The position numbers were made by a program, and so were the translations under genes. Below, one piece after another: positions 10,093 to 17,963 of a stretch of DNA of 64,000 nucleotides. Below the pieces are notes generated by a model, which saw only the letters and a program-made list of their open reading frames with translations, was not told the DNA's origin and searched no databases. The stretch lies in the NCBI GenBank assembly GCA_019931105.1, contig JAIOUW010000002.1, forward strand, positions 868,001-932,000. The letters are read 5' to 3'. Positions within the stretch are counted from its first letter, which is position 1. Each line of letters starts with the position of its first letter. This DNA comes from Flavobacteriaceae bacterium NBU2977. GTDB taxonomy: Bacteria > Bacteroidota > Bacteroidia > Flavobacteriales > Flavobacteriaceae.

Positions 10093-11394
10093 TCACTCCT
10101 GGGTCAAAAACCGTACATAGGCCAAGGCATAGTTGTGTTGAAATATCGTTGCATAATATTCCAGTTGCTTTTCGGCATATTTTGTTTCGGCCATCAATAT
10201 ATCTGTTGTTTTTTCCAAACCTTGTTTAAAGCGATTGGTCCTGATCCGCAACGATTCCGCAGATTGTTCCAGGGCCAACTTCGTCAGCTTCAATTTATTC
10301 TGGGCGTCGCCCAACCCCCTTTTTGCCCTGTTCAGTTCCAATTGGCTTTCCGATTTATACTGTTCAAGTTGTAATTTCGATTTGTCGTATTCGGCTTTGC
10401 TCTTTTGTGATTTTCCGAAACGTTTGCTTCCCTCGAAGAGGTTCCATTTCAGTTCGGCTCCGAAAAGATATCCGTTGGCATCGCCTTGAAAGATTTCGTC
10501 GTCGTGCAGTTCATAGGTGCCGAAGGCGTTCAATCTTGGTAAAAAGGCCATTTGGTCCGCTTTGTGCATTTGCCGGTAGGCCTCGGTGGCCGATTGCATG
10601 GCCAAAATATCCTTTCTGTTTTCCGAGAAATCCGTTTCGGGAACGGTGTGGTAAACGACCGCCAACGAATCGGCCGGTTTTAAAGTGCCGATCTCGCCAT
10701 CGTTCATCAATACCGACAAATAATTGCTGGCGTTCAAGATATTGCTCTTGGCATACTGTAATTGATTGTCGATTTCGGTTACATGCACCTCTACCTGCAG
10801 TACATCGGCCTTTTGAAGATACCCCTGTCTAAAACTGTTATCGGCGATCCTTTTGTTCTCAATTCCCGTTTCCTTGGCCTTTTCCAACACTTCCACCCTT
10901 TTGTAGGCGAGCTGCAACTGCATATAGGCCTTTTCGACCTCAAGGGCCAAATAATCCTGCGTACGTTCTGATTGCAGTTCGGCGGCGTTCCATTTGGCCT
11001 TGGCCGCCTTGCGTTGAAAAATTCCATCGAAATTCAAAAGGGGCTGTTGTACTTCCACACGTGTGGCATAGTCCTCGATTTGACGGGGATCGTTCAATAG
11101 TTCAGGGGCAAAATCGGCTGCCGTAAGAATCTCTTGGTTGAGTTTTGAGCCAAAGGCCATTAACGGGTTCGTAGTGGCTATCCCTGTATGGGAGACACTG
11201 ATATTGGGCAACAGAACGGCATTCGTCTGATTGAAATCGCCCTTGGCCGCCAGCACATCTTCTTGGGCCATCTTAAGTGTATTATTGCCCGTCATTACTT
11301 TGGCAAGAACCTCTTCCTTGGTAATGGATCTGGTATCTTGCGCCATTCCCGAATAAAGGGCGAATAACAATAAACCTATTAGTTTATACTTCAT
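10093..11394 (-). CDS. TolC-family outer membrane efflux protein
   Basis: 433 residues with a signal peptide (residues 1-18, cut after SGMAQ). The protein is a duplicated set of long amphipathic helices with short strands between them, the architecture of TolC/OprM trimers that form the outer-membrane and periplasmic channel. Typical sequence features are the first helix KEEVLAKVMTGNNTLKMAQED and the second repeat rich in A, E, K and L. First gene of the efflux operon. The ATG at 11394 lies 15 nt downstream of the start point predicted from the promoter at 11414-11458, which supports the start. Confidence 0.93.
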   Translation of the reverse strand: MKYKLIGLLLFALYSGMAQDTRSITKEEVLAKVMTGNNTLKMAQEDVLAAKGDFNQTNAVLLPNISVSHTGIATTNPLMAFGSKLNQEILTAADFAPELLNDPRQIEDYATRVEVQQPLLNFDGIFQRKAAKAKWNAAELQSERTQDYLALEVEKAYMQLQLAYKRVEVLEKAKETGIENKRIADNSFRQGYLQKADVLQVEVHVTEIDNQLQYAKSNILNASNYLSVLMNDGEIGTLKPADSLAVVYHTVPETDFSENRKDILAMQSATEAYRQMHKADQMAFLPRLNAFGTYELHDDEIFQGDANGYLFGAELKWNLFEGSKRFGKSQKSKAEYDKSKLQLEQYKSESQLELNRAKRGLGDAQNKLKLTKLALEQSAESLRIRTNRFKQGLEKTTDILMAETKYAEKQLEYYATIFQHNYALAYVRFLTQE

Positions 11395-11413
11395 CGTATC
11401 AATTTATTTGCGA

Positions 11414-11458
11414 CAAAATTAGAGCGACAAAACGGCCTGCACAGTAACCAATGTTACC
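11414..11458 (-). promoter_or_regulatory. Crp/Fnr-type site and -7 element of the TolC-RND operon
   Basis: Read on the minus strand: palindrome GGTAACATTGGTTACT (11443-11458), then TAATTTTG (11414-11421), a perfect TAnnTTTG -7 element. Palindrome centre to element centre is 33 nt, identical to six other promoters in this region. The predicted start point (41.5 nt from the palindrome centre) is about 11409, leaving a leader of 15 nt. Confidence 0.75.
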
Positions 11459-11560
11459 AAAACAAGAGTTGTGGCACGAATCGGAACACACAGTCCATCC
11501 ATTCAGGCAAAAGGCAACGATTTCAATCTCTATTGGCGCAAAGAAATCCGCAAAAACAAT

Positions 11561-11589
11561 AAAGGCACCCCCATCACAAGAGTGCCTTT
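11561..11589. terminator. Stem-loop between TolC and the copper genes
   Basis: AAAGGCAC (11561-11568) pairs with GTGCCTTT (11582-11589). On the plus strand it ends in TTTT. No gene in view clearly ends here, so it may be a leftover terminator or insulate the divergent transcription units. The rest of the 408-base gap 11395-11802 holds the two promoters and nothing else recognisable. Confidence 0.5.
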
Positions 11590-11770
11590 TCAACAACCAT
11601 CATTAAAAAATCAAGTCATATATTTTCTAGTTCTGAGGGCACAGTAGCGCCCAAGCAATGGACTTTCATTTGAAAATATATCTTTCAGATGGTATGAGAA
11701 CCTTCTCTATCATTCTGGCGATTGGAAAAAGTTTACCAACTTCATTATTAATACATGACCAAAGTCACCT

Positions 11771-11798
11771 TTTGGATTATTTGCCGGAACTATCTTTG
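11771..11798 (+). promoter_or_regulatory. Bacteroidota sigma-A promoter of the cysteine protein/TonB unit
   Basis: TTTG (11771-11774), a 16-base spacer and TATCTTTG (11791-11798) match the TTTG/TAnnTTTG consensus. The ATG of the next gene begins at 11803, only five bases after the element, so the message would be leaderless or nearly so if this promoter is used. Confidence 0.5.
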
Positions 11799-11802
11799 TG
11801 CC

Positions 11803-12180
11803 ATGAAGATCTCAAATCTGGCCATATCGGCTTTTTTTGTTATGATTACTTTGGCCGGTAGCTTAAAAATTACAGGGACTATCGGCTATTATGCACTCTT
11901 TACCGAAGATTTCGTGGAGCGTTTTTGTGAAAACAAGGCGAGACCCGAACTAAATTGTGATGGTAAGTGCGCACTTTCGCAAATGCTCATGCAAAAAGCC
12001 GAAGACGAGCGTATGCCCATAAACCTTGATTGGCTAAAAAATGAGACCGTATTGTTTGTGACAGCATTTTTTTCGGTGCTATTTTTACAACTCAATACCT
12101 CTGATCCAAACTTTCTTCAATACCGAAATCTATATGATTTCAATTTTATCGATCGTGTAACCCACCCTCCCCGACTTTAG
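11803..12180 (+). CDS. Small cysteine-motif membrane protein next to copper TonB receptor
   Basis: 125 residues from the ATG at 11803; the frame extends 16 codons further up, but that part overlaps the promoter. An N-terminal hydrophobic helix (about 5-28) is followed by a conserved-looking motif C-E-N-K-A-R-P-E-L-N-C-D-G-K-C (Cys42, Cys52, Cys56), then a second hydrophobic stretch (about 83-98). Proteins of this shape, with the CxGKC motif, occur beside TonB receptors in Bacteroidota and are annotated only as hypothetical. The three cysteines suggest soft-metal binding, most simply copper, given the receptor 83 bases downstream on the same strand. Function inferred from motif and context only. 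Confidence 0.7.
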   Translation: MKISNLAISAFFVMITLAGSLKITGTIGYYALFTEDFVERFCENKARPELNCDGKCALSQMLMQKAEDERMPINLDWLKNETVLFVTAFFSVLFLQLNTSDPNFLQYRNLYDFNFIDRVTHPPRL

Positions 12181-12263
12181 GGATTTTTTCGAATTCATTT
12201 TGGCCTGGCACTTCATTTATGTGTTCTGGCACTACTTCTATGTATAATTAAACGAATTTAAAA

Positions 12264-14564
12264 ATGAACCTAAAATATATTGGGGCACTCATGGCGTTGC
12301 TATGGGTGCATCTGGTCAACGCACAAAAGTTTGAAGGGCGAATAGTTGACAAAACGAACAATGAACCTTTAATAGGGGCACATATCTCGACCGAAAAGGG
12401 ACTGGCCGCTTATTCCGATAGTGATGGAAATTTCGAAATTGAAATGCCCTCAGAGGTAGCTATAACTTTGAACATTTCTTTTGTAGGATACAAAACATTG
12501 CAACAAAAGGTCGGACCAAGTGACGTGCGTATTGTTTTTCTGATGGAAAAAGCTCCCATTTCAATAGACGGGATAATGGTGACCGGGAATGCCAAAACGG
12601 ATCCCGTGCTGACCATGGAAACCAACGATTACGTGGAAAAAATCGTACAACCCAGAAATGTTGCCGACCTCTTCAATGACATCAATGGGTTTTCATTGAT
12701 AAAGCGTGGCAACTATGCCATCGACCCAAGCTTTAGGGCGGCACAATACGAACAATTGAACGTTCAATTCGATGGGGGCACGAAGGCCATGCATGCATGC
12801 CCCAATAGAATGGATCCCGTTACCACCCATGTCATACCTGAGGAAATCGAGAAAATCGAAATCATCAAAGGGCCCTATACCGTACGCTATGGGGCAACTT
12901 TCGGTGGCATTATTAATATGGTCACCCAAAAGCCCGAAGCAGCGGATTTTGGACTTCACGGCAGCGTCAACGCCGGGTACGAAAGCAATGGGAATTCTAT
13001 CGTATCAATGGCGCGATTACAACAGGCCACAGAGAATTATGATATTGTCGGAAATGTCGGTTTTCGCGATTTTGGCAATTATGAAGATGGCGATGGCACC
13101 GAAATCCCTTCTTCTTTCCGTAGTCTTGATTACGGGGTAAAAGCAGCCTATAATTTTACACCGCACCAACGCCTACAGGCCCATTGGAGGCAATCATACG
13201 GGCGCGATGTTCTACATGCTGGCTTGCCCATGGATACCGATGAAGACAATAGCAGTATTCTCTCTTTAGACTATAAGTTAACAGGTTTGAGCGGGCTGGT
13301 CAATAATGTTGAGGTCAAGGTCTATTACAGCTATGTAGACCATATTATGAGCAACACAAGAAGACCAAGCTTTATGATGGTCGATGCGCTTTCGGCCATT
13401 GATGCGACCACCGCTGGCGGAAAAGTCGAATTCAAGTTGAGGCCAAACGAGAAACTTTCCCTTTATTCGGGTGTGGATGTGCTGCATATAGCGAGGGACG
13501 GGCAACGTACCCGTTTGGTCAAACGCAATGCCGTGGGACCCTTGCCCATGCCTATGGAATTTACCGATAAGGTCTGGCAAGATTCGTATATCAACGATAT
13601 CGGGGTTTTCGCAGAAAGCAAATACCCTTTAACCGAAAAGACGATGTTGACCGCAGGTCTGCGATATGATAATGTTACTTCAGAAATCAAAGATCCCGAG
13701 GCCGATTTTCAAGCTATGTATCCTGATTTGGATAAACGTACAGAGCACAATGTTAGCGGCACCGTATCGGTCAAATATGTTCCATCAACACGGCTTATCA
13801 TGGAAATGGCCTTTGGAAGGGGTGTTCGGTCGGCCAACATGATCGAAAGGGTCATCAACCATTTTACGGTCGGGCAAGATGCTTATGAATACATCGGCAA
13901 CCCTGAACTCGATGCCGAAGTCAACAATCAGTTCGAAATCGGCTTCAAAGGGTCGCTGCCCTTGTCCAACAATAATTCGGATAGGTTCAATTACGGAACG
14001 TCTTTTTATTATTCGTTCTACGAGAATTATATCGTAGCCGTTATCGATGAAACCCAGACGCGAAAATTCATGCCGACACAGCAACCCGTGAACCCAAAGG
14101 TTTTCCGCAATTTGGACGAAGCCTACAAAACTGGATTTGAGGTCATGGCAGGGTTCGATTTTTATAACAACTTCAACTTTATGACCGAAATCGCATACGT
14201 TTATGCGAAGAACAAAGACCTTAATGAATCTTTGCCTTTGGCTGCGCCCTTGACGAGCCGGTTCAAACTTGGCTACAAAAGGGATAGATTTTGGGTAAAT
14301 GCCAATTACACCATAACTTCCAGGCAAGATAACATTGCACTTTCATTCGGTGAACGGTCAACACCGGGGTACCAAATATTGGATTTACGGCTTGGAGTCG
14401 TACCGTTTAAAAAATTGACCCTTGGTGTGGCGGCGTTGAACGTTTTGGACGAATCTTATAACAACCATCTTAATTTTGCTTTCAACAATCAAGCTAATTT
14501 CGACAGGATTCCCATAAATGACCCCGGAAGGAATTTATCCGCCTTTTTGCAATACAAATTCTAA
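12264..14564 (+). CDS. TonB-dependent receptor, OprC/NosA-like copper type
   Basis: 766-residue outer-membrane beta-barrel that takes up a substrate using TonB energy. A signal peptide (1-20) and a carboxypeptidase-regulatory-like beta sandwich (about 23-100, KFEGRIVDKTNNEPLIGAH) come first. The plug follows (about 118-222, with IEIIKGPYTVRYG), then the 22-strand barrel ending in SAFLQYKF with the terminal Phe needed for assembly. Substrate clue: residues Cys179 and Met183 in HACPNRMDP form a CxxxM motif, and His360/Met362 in VDHIMS form HxM. The CxxxM-HxM pair is the copper site described for Pseudomonas OprC. Placement beside a cysteine-motif protein agrees. Convergent with the sulfide:quinone reductase gene. 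Copper specificity is inference from motifs. Confidence 0.88.
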   Translation: MNLKYIGALMALLWVHLVNAQKFEGRIVDKTNNEPLIGAHISTEKGLAAYSDSDGNFEIEMPSEVAITLNISFVGYKTLQQKVGPSDVRIVFLMEKAPISIDGIMVTGNAKTDPVLTMETNDYVEKIVQPRNVADLFNDINGFSLIKRGNYAIDPSFRAAQYEQLNVQFDGGTKAMHACPNRMDPVTTHVIPEEIEKIEIIKGPYTVRYGATFGGIINMVTQKPEAADFGLHGSVNAGYESNGNSIVSMARLQQATENYDIVGNVGFRDFGNYEDGDGTEIPSSFRSLDYGVKAAYNFTPHQRLQAHWRQSYGRDVLHAGLPMDTDEDNSSILSLDYKLTGLSGLVNNVEVKVYYSYVDHIMSNTRRPSFMMVDALSAIDATTAGGKVEFKLRPNEKLSLYSGVDVLHIARDGQRTRLVKRNAVGPLPMPMEFTDKVWQDSYINDIGVFAESKYPLTEKTMLTAGLRYDNVTSEIKDPEADFQAMYPDLDKRTEHNVSGTVSVKYVPSTRLIMEMAFGRGVRSANMIERVINHFTVGQDAYEYIGNPELDAEVNNQFEIGFKGSLPLSNNNSDRFNYGTSFYYSFYENYIVAVIDETQTRKFMPTQQPVNPKVFRNLDEAYKTGFEVMAGFDFYNNFNFMTEIAYVYAKNKDLNESLPLAAPLTSRFKLGYKRDRFWVNANYTITSRQDNIALSFGERSTPGYQILDLRLGVVPFKKLTLGVAALNVLDESYNNHLNFAFNNQANFDRIPINDPGRNLSAFLQYKF

Positions 14565-14566
14565 AC

Positions 14567-14600
14567 AAAACCAATGGGGCCAAAAGCCCCATTGGTTTTT
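14567..14600 (+). terminator. Terminator of the TonB receptor gene
   Basis: AACCAATGGGGC-CAAAA-GCCCCATTGGTT followed by TTTTT, directly after the receptor stop codon. Confidence 0.85.
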
Positions 14601-14664
14601 CATTTCAAAAGACTTTTGTTCGTTTCATAGGCCCTTAGAAACAAGGTTTATAAATTTATAAAAA

Positions 14665-14692
14665 AAGACGATACCGAATCGTATCGTCTTTT
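14665..14692 (-). terminator. Terminator of the sulfide:quinone reductase gene
   Basis: AAGACGATAC-GATTCG-GTATCGTCTT with a T-run on the minus strand, 26 bases past the stop codon at 14718. A-rich flanks make it usable on both strands. Confidence 0.8.
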
Positions 14693-14717
14693 CAAATCTT
14701 ACCCTTTGTCTAGTTCG

Positions 14718-16028
14718 TCATACATCTTGCCCCTTCATCATTTTGTTCCAATATAAATAGGGTAGTCCGTATTTTTTAAGCATCCATAGACGCCAATGTT
14801 CCTTTGAAGAATCAGAAATCAACATGCGTTTCAACTTTGGATCTGGGGTAAAATTGTTATGGTAATCAAATTCCGCCAGCACCATTTTTCCATAATCGGT
14901 TACAAGCGGACATGAAGAATACCCATTGTAGGCTTTGTTGCCCCTGTGGTTCGCATTGACCAACAAATCTAGATTGTCGACCACGATCGGCACCTGCTTG
15001 CGAATGGCAGCACCTGTTTTGGCCGTGGGCAACGCCGCAACGTCGCCCAGACCAAATACATTGGGGAACTTATTGTGCTGCATGGTCTTATGGTCCACAT
15101 CCAACCAACCCGCATTATTGACCAAGGGCGAATCTTGTACAAACTTAGGTGCCACCGACGGGGGAGCCGTGTGCATCATGTCATAGTGAATACCATATCG
15201 ATTGCCATCCACCGTAACTTTTACGTCTTTGTAATTGTATTGGAATGTTTCATCCAGTTGCAATTCGTTACCTTCTTCGCCAGTAATCACCACACATCCG
15301 CCTGCCGAGATGTCCTTGCCCATTTCGTACCATGCAATCTGTTTTTCGGCATCAACGGCCACAAGCTTATGATGAAACCTTAAATTGATATCTTTTCTAT
15401 CGACCACCTTCATCAGCGTTTCGGCTACTTCTTTTACCCCGAAAATAACCGTACCCCCGGTGGCGAACACGACATCGGTCTTTTTTCGTACACCGCTCTT
15501 CCTAAAATGACTTTCGGCCAAATACATTATTTTCTGTGGTGCCCCGCCACATTTAATGGGTGTTGTGGGTTGCGTAAATAACGCCGTGCCCCCTTTGAAA
15601 TTCTTGATGACCTCCCAAGTATGTTTAGGATCTGTGTAGTTGCTACAGACCACACCTTTGTCCATTGCCTCACCCAAACCCGGAACCAGGCTAAAATCAT
15701 ATGTCAATCCTGGTGCTACCACCAAGTAATCGTATGTGATGTCGCCATTGTTCGCCGTACGCACCCTATTGTTTTCTGGATCAAGACCTGTTGCTTTGTC
15801 CTTTATCCATTTGGCACCATCTGGCATTACCGAAGACATGGGCCTTGCCGTTTTGTCATAATCGTACGCTCCGGCACCTACCAAAGTCCATGCAGGTTGA
15901 TAATAGTGCGTATCCGCCGGTTCTATGATGGCAACGTCCTTCGCATTTTTTTGCCTGATAAGCTGTGCGGCCACCATAATTCCCGCGGTGCCTCCTCCGA
16001 TAATAAGTATTTGATGATGTGAGCTCAT
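14718..16028 (-). CDS. sqr: Sulfide:quinone oxidoreductase-type FAD flavoprotein
   Basis: 436 residues from ATG 16028. A longer frame back to 16100 would run through the regulatory palindrome at 16082-16097 and is rejected. N-terminal FAD-binding fold with GGGTAG (about 11-16), a conserved EPADTHYYQPAWTLVG segment and a second dinucleotide motif ATGG. Two cysteines at the redox-active positions of the type II (mitochondrial SQOR-like) enzymes are visible: Cys160 in PIKCGGAPQK and Cys373 in YSSCPLVT. The C-terminal GLGDVAALPTAKTGAAIRKQ matches the FAD/quinone end. It oxidises sulfide, passes electrons to quinone and hands sulfane sulfur to an acceptor thiol; the products would feed the persulfide dioxygenases coded downstream. 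Peripheral membrane location expected. Confidence 0.88.
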   Translation of the reverse strand: MSSHHQILIIGGGTAGIMVAAQLIRQKNAKDVAIIEPADTHYYQPAWTLVGAGAYDYDKTARPMSSVMPDGAKWIKDKATGLDPENNRVRTANNGDITYDYLVVAPGLTYDFSLVPGLGEAMDKGVVCSNYTDPKHTWEVIKNFKGGTALFTQPTTPIKCGGAPQKIMYLAESHFRKSGVRKKTDVVFATGGTVIFGVKEVAETLMKVVDRKDINLRFHHKLVAVDAEKQIAWYEMGKDISAGGCVVITGEEGNELQLDETFQYNYKDVKVTVDGNRYGIHYDMMHTAPPSVAPKFVQDSPLVNNAGWLDVDHKTMQHNKFPNVFGLGDVAALPTAKTGAAIRKQVPIVVDNLDLLVNANHRGNKAYNGYSSCPLVTDYGKMVLAEFDYHNNFTPDPKLKRMLISDSSKEHWRLWMLKKYGLPYLYWNKMMKGQDV

Positions 16029-16052
16029 TGTTGCTTTCTTTTTTGAATATGT

Positions 16053-16097
16053 TAAATATAAATAGTAATGATCGGCATTTTTGTAACATTGGTTACA
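16053..16097 (-). promoter_or_regulatory. Crp/Fnr-type site and -7 element of sqr
   Basis: Perfect half-sites TGTAAC-CAAT-GTTACA on the minus strand (16082-16097) with TATATTTA at 16053-16060; centre spacing 33 nt. Predicted start near 16048, about 20 nt before the ATG at 16028. This is the best copy of the palindrome. Confidence 0.8.
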
Positions 16098-16130
16098 CAA
16101 GTTTGATCAAAAAGGCAGGAACCTAAACGA

Positions 16131-16165
16131 TAAAGGCCTGTTCCAAACACTGGAACAGGCCTTTA
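16131..16165 (-). terminator. Terminator after the DUF2892 gene
   Basis: TAAAGGCCTGTTCCA-GTGTT-TGGAACAGGCCTTTA, a 15-bp perfect stem just past the stop at 16188. It also insulates the sqr promoter from upstream transcription. Confidence 0.85.
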
Positions 16166-16187
16166 TCGAAATTCGATCACACTTAAA

Positions 16188-16394
16188 TTATTGCTTAACC
16201 TTACATGTGTTGATCCCGAATATGGAATATAACGGACAAATACTGACAAAACTCGTCAGCAAAAATATGGCCGCCAATGCCAACAATACATAGGCCAAAG
16301 TGCCATCTATAACCTTAAAATAATATAGGGCGGCAACGACCAAAGCAACTATTATGCGGATGGTACGATCCGCTCCTCCCATGTTTTTTTTCAT
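16188..16394 (-). CDS. DUF2892 family inner-membrane protein
   Basis: 68 residues. The N-terminus KKNMGGADRTIRI, two membrane helices (about 12-30 and 33-52) and the C-terminal CPLYSIFGINTCK with two cysteines are the hallmark of DUF2892, found alone or fused behind rhodanese domains (as in YgaP). The two cysteines probably face the membrane surface and could carry sulfane sulfur. It follows a 33-codon open frame by 11 bases and shares its promoter, which has the sulfur-regulon palindrome. Role in sulfide/thiosulfate handling is inferred from context; the family has no agreed activity. Confidence 0.85.
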   Translation of the reverse strand: MKKNMGGADRTIRIIVALVVAALYYFKVIDGTLAYVLLALAAIFLLTSFVSICPLYSIFGINTCKVKQ

Positions 16395-16405
16395 AATATG
16401 TGGTT

Positions 16406-16507
16406 TTAATTAGTATTAAAAAATTGGACAAATAGAACAATGCTTGTCACAATGCCTATGCATATAAGGCATATCAACAAAAGCTTTATACCTTTGTTCA
16501 TATTCAT
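16406..16507 (-). CDS. 33-residue hydrophobic small protein
   Basis: Open frame ATG 16507 to TAA 16406 (a second in-frame ATG at 16501 is two codons in). After MNMNKG comes one continuous apolar stretch (IKLLLICLICIGIVTSIVLFV) holding two cysteines, then a polar end, so it would be a single-pass membrane peptide. It lies between a regulon promoter and the DUF2892 gene, 11 bases ahead of it. Alternatives: an untranslated leader of the DUF2892 message. The predicted start point falls at about 16506, which favours the inner ATG or a leaderless message. I know of no family for it. Confidence 0.45.
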   Translation of the reverse strand: MNMNKGIKLLLICLICIGIVTSIVLFVQFFNTN

Positions 16508-16511
16508 ATCA

Positions 16512-16555
16512 CAAATTAAAAATAAAACAAGACAACCCTTGTGACAATTGTTACA
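16512..16555 (-). promoter_or_regulatory. Crp/Fnr-type site upstream of small ORF and DUF2892 gene
   Basis: TGTAAC-AATT-GTCACA on the minus strand (16540-16555). A -7-like TAATTTG (one base short of the consensus) lies at 16512-16518 at the same spacing as the other promoters; TATTTTTA at 16517-16524 is an alternative. Confidence 0.6.
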
Positions 16556-16578
16556 ACCGGCGAATTTTTTGTTCAAGT

Positions 16579-17217
16579 TTATTCAACTAAAACAATGGTC
16601 CCTTGTTTTAATATCACAAATCCTTGATTTTCAAGCTTTTTCAATAACCGAGATATGACCTCTCGAGATGATCCAAGTTCATCGGCAATATGTTGATGGG
16701 TCGTGTGCAGGGTATTGCTTTTTTTCAGATTAGCCTCTTTCCGCAGATAATCCAGAAGTCTAATGTCCTTGTTAGCGAAAGTCAGCACTTCGATTACATG
16801 GAGCAATTCTTCGAATTTTTCGTTAAAGAGATCATAGGCAAATTCATTCCATTTAGGATGGTTGTTGACCATGGCCAGTACTTTCTCGCCCGAAACAACA
16901 ACAACTTCTGCATCTTCTTCGATAACCGCCTTTACCTGACTTTGACCATTTCGGAGTAGGGTAGCCAAAGATATTGCACAGCTTTCGCCCGGTTTGATAT
17001 AGTACAAAAGAACTTCACCACCGCTTGTACTCTCTTCCTTAAATACCTTTACCAATCCGGAAATCAAAAGGGGTATCGCCCTAATATATTCACCTTGTTT
17101 AAGGATTACGGTCCCTGCCTTGAAGTTACGTACCTGGCTCGCCGAAATCAGTTCTTCCTTAAGAAGTGGCATTCTTGCCAATTCAGGAAAATGAAGATCC
17201 AATACTTTGCCTATCAC
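16579..17217 (-). CDS. Crp/Fnr family transcriptional regulator (first copy)
   Basis: Cyclic-nucleotide-binding-type beta roll (about 25-130) followed by a winged helix-turn-helix (about 150-212). Recognition helix SSREVISRLLKKLE carries the E-xx-S-R pattern of FNR/CRP. The frame runs far upstream into the racemase gene, but homology begins at the GTG at 17217 (MIGKVLDLHFPELARMPLL), giving 212 residues; the next ATG at 17172 would remove the first helix. No N-terminal FNR-type 4Fe-4S cysteines. One cysteine (Cys80, GESCAISL) falls at a position also cysteine in the second copy at 25463-26095. Candidate regulator, with that copy, of the palindromic promoters here. Forty-four bases behind the racemase gene, likely cotranscribed. 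Confidence 0.87.
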   Translation of the reverse strand: MIGKVLDLHFPELARMPLLKEELISASQVRNFKAGTVILKQGEYIRAIPLLISGLVKVFKEESTSGGEVLLYYIKPGESCAISLATLLRNGQSQVKAVIEEDAEVVVVSGEKVLAMVNNHPKWNEFAYDLFNEKFEELLHVIEVLTFANKDIRLLDYLRKEANLKKSNTLHTTHQHIADELGSSREVISRLLKKLENQGFVILKQGTIVLVE

Positions 17218-17261
17218 TTTTTGCTTAAAGATAAAGAAACAACCGGATATTAGATAACTTT

Positions 17262-17948
17262 TTAGTTTCCTAAAATAAAGGAAGCCCCCATCTGGGCGTG
17301 AAGGTCGGTCGTTGCAAGGGTAGGCAAGTCCACTTCTTCCGGTTTGATCAATATCGGCAATTCGGTACACCCCAAGATTATACCGTCGGCGCCACGCACG
17401 CGAAGCTTTTCTATCTGGTCAAGAAAAAACGCTTTTGCCTTGGCCGTAAACTGCCCTCGGGTCAGTTCTTTGGAAACAAAATCATGCGCTTGTCCAATGT
17501 ATTGATTTTCAGGAATGATCGTTTCGATATCGTAATTCTTCCATAAAATATCCGGAATAAAATTTCCTGTCATCGTCGGTCGATTACCCAATAACCCAAG
17601 TTTCTTAAGACCTTGTCTTTCGGCCGACTTACCTACGGCATCGGCGATATGAAGAATAGCGATATCTAATTTCGGTTGTACGAACTCGTAGGCCATATGC
17701 GGTGTATTGGCACATATAAGAATGGCCTCGGCCCCGGCAGTTTGTAATTTCTGCGCTACGTCAAGGTATTTCGCATTGATTTTTTCGCGATTCTGTTCGC
17801 GCATCAATTCAATATTGATACTGTGTATAATCAAGGGTGGGTTACCCTGCGTACCGATTTCGGCACCCACCAGTTCGTTGATCATTCGATAATAGACTAT
17901 TGTCGAATGCCATGAGGTGCCGCCGATCATACCCAGTGTTCTCATCAA
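17262..17948 (-). CDS. Aspartate/glutamate racemase family protein
   Basis: 228 residues, cofactor-independent amino-acid racemase fold made of two similar halves. The two catalytic cysteines sit in CANTPH (N-terminal half) and GCTELP (C-terminal half); both are present, so it should be active. N-terminus MMRTLGMIGGTSWHSTIVYY is typical of the YgeA/RacD subgroup, which interconverts L- and D-aspartate, glutamate or other amino acids. No signal peptide. It begins 15 bases after the DUF3365 gene and is followed by the Crp/Fnr gene, so it appears to be in one operon. Its link to sulfur metabolism is unclear. Confidence 0.87.
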   Translation of the reverse strand: MMRTLGMIGGTSWHSTIVYYRMINELVGAEIGTQGNPPLIIHSINIELMREQNREKINAKYLDVAQKLQTAGAEAILICANTPHMAYEFVQPKLDIAILHIADAVGKSAERQGLKKLGLLGNRPTMTGNFIPDILWKNYDIETIIPENQYIGQAHDFVSKELTRGQFTAKAKAFFLDQIEKLRVRGADGIILGCTELPILIKPEEVDLPTLATTDLHAQMGASFILGN

Positions 17949-17963
17949 GGATAAATTTTGCGA

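Noticed and set aside
11399-11596. 65-codon minus-strand frame upstream of TolC
   Set aside because: It overlaps the promoter and a stem-loop and has no coding character.
16029-16100. Longer N-terminus of the sulfide:quinone reductase
   Set aside because: It would run through the palindrome and -7 element, and FAD-fold homology starts at MSSHHQILIIGGG.
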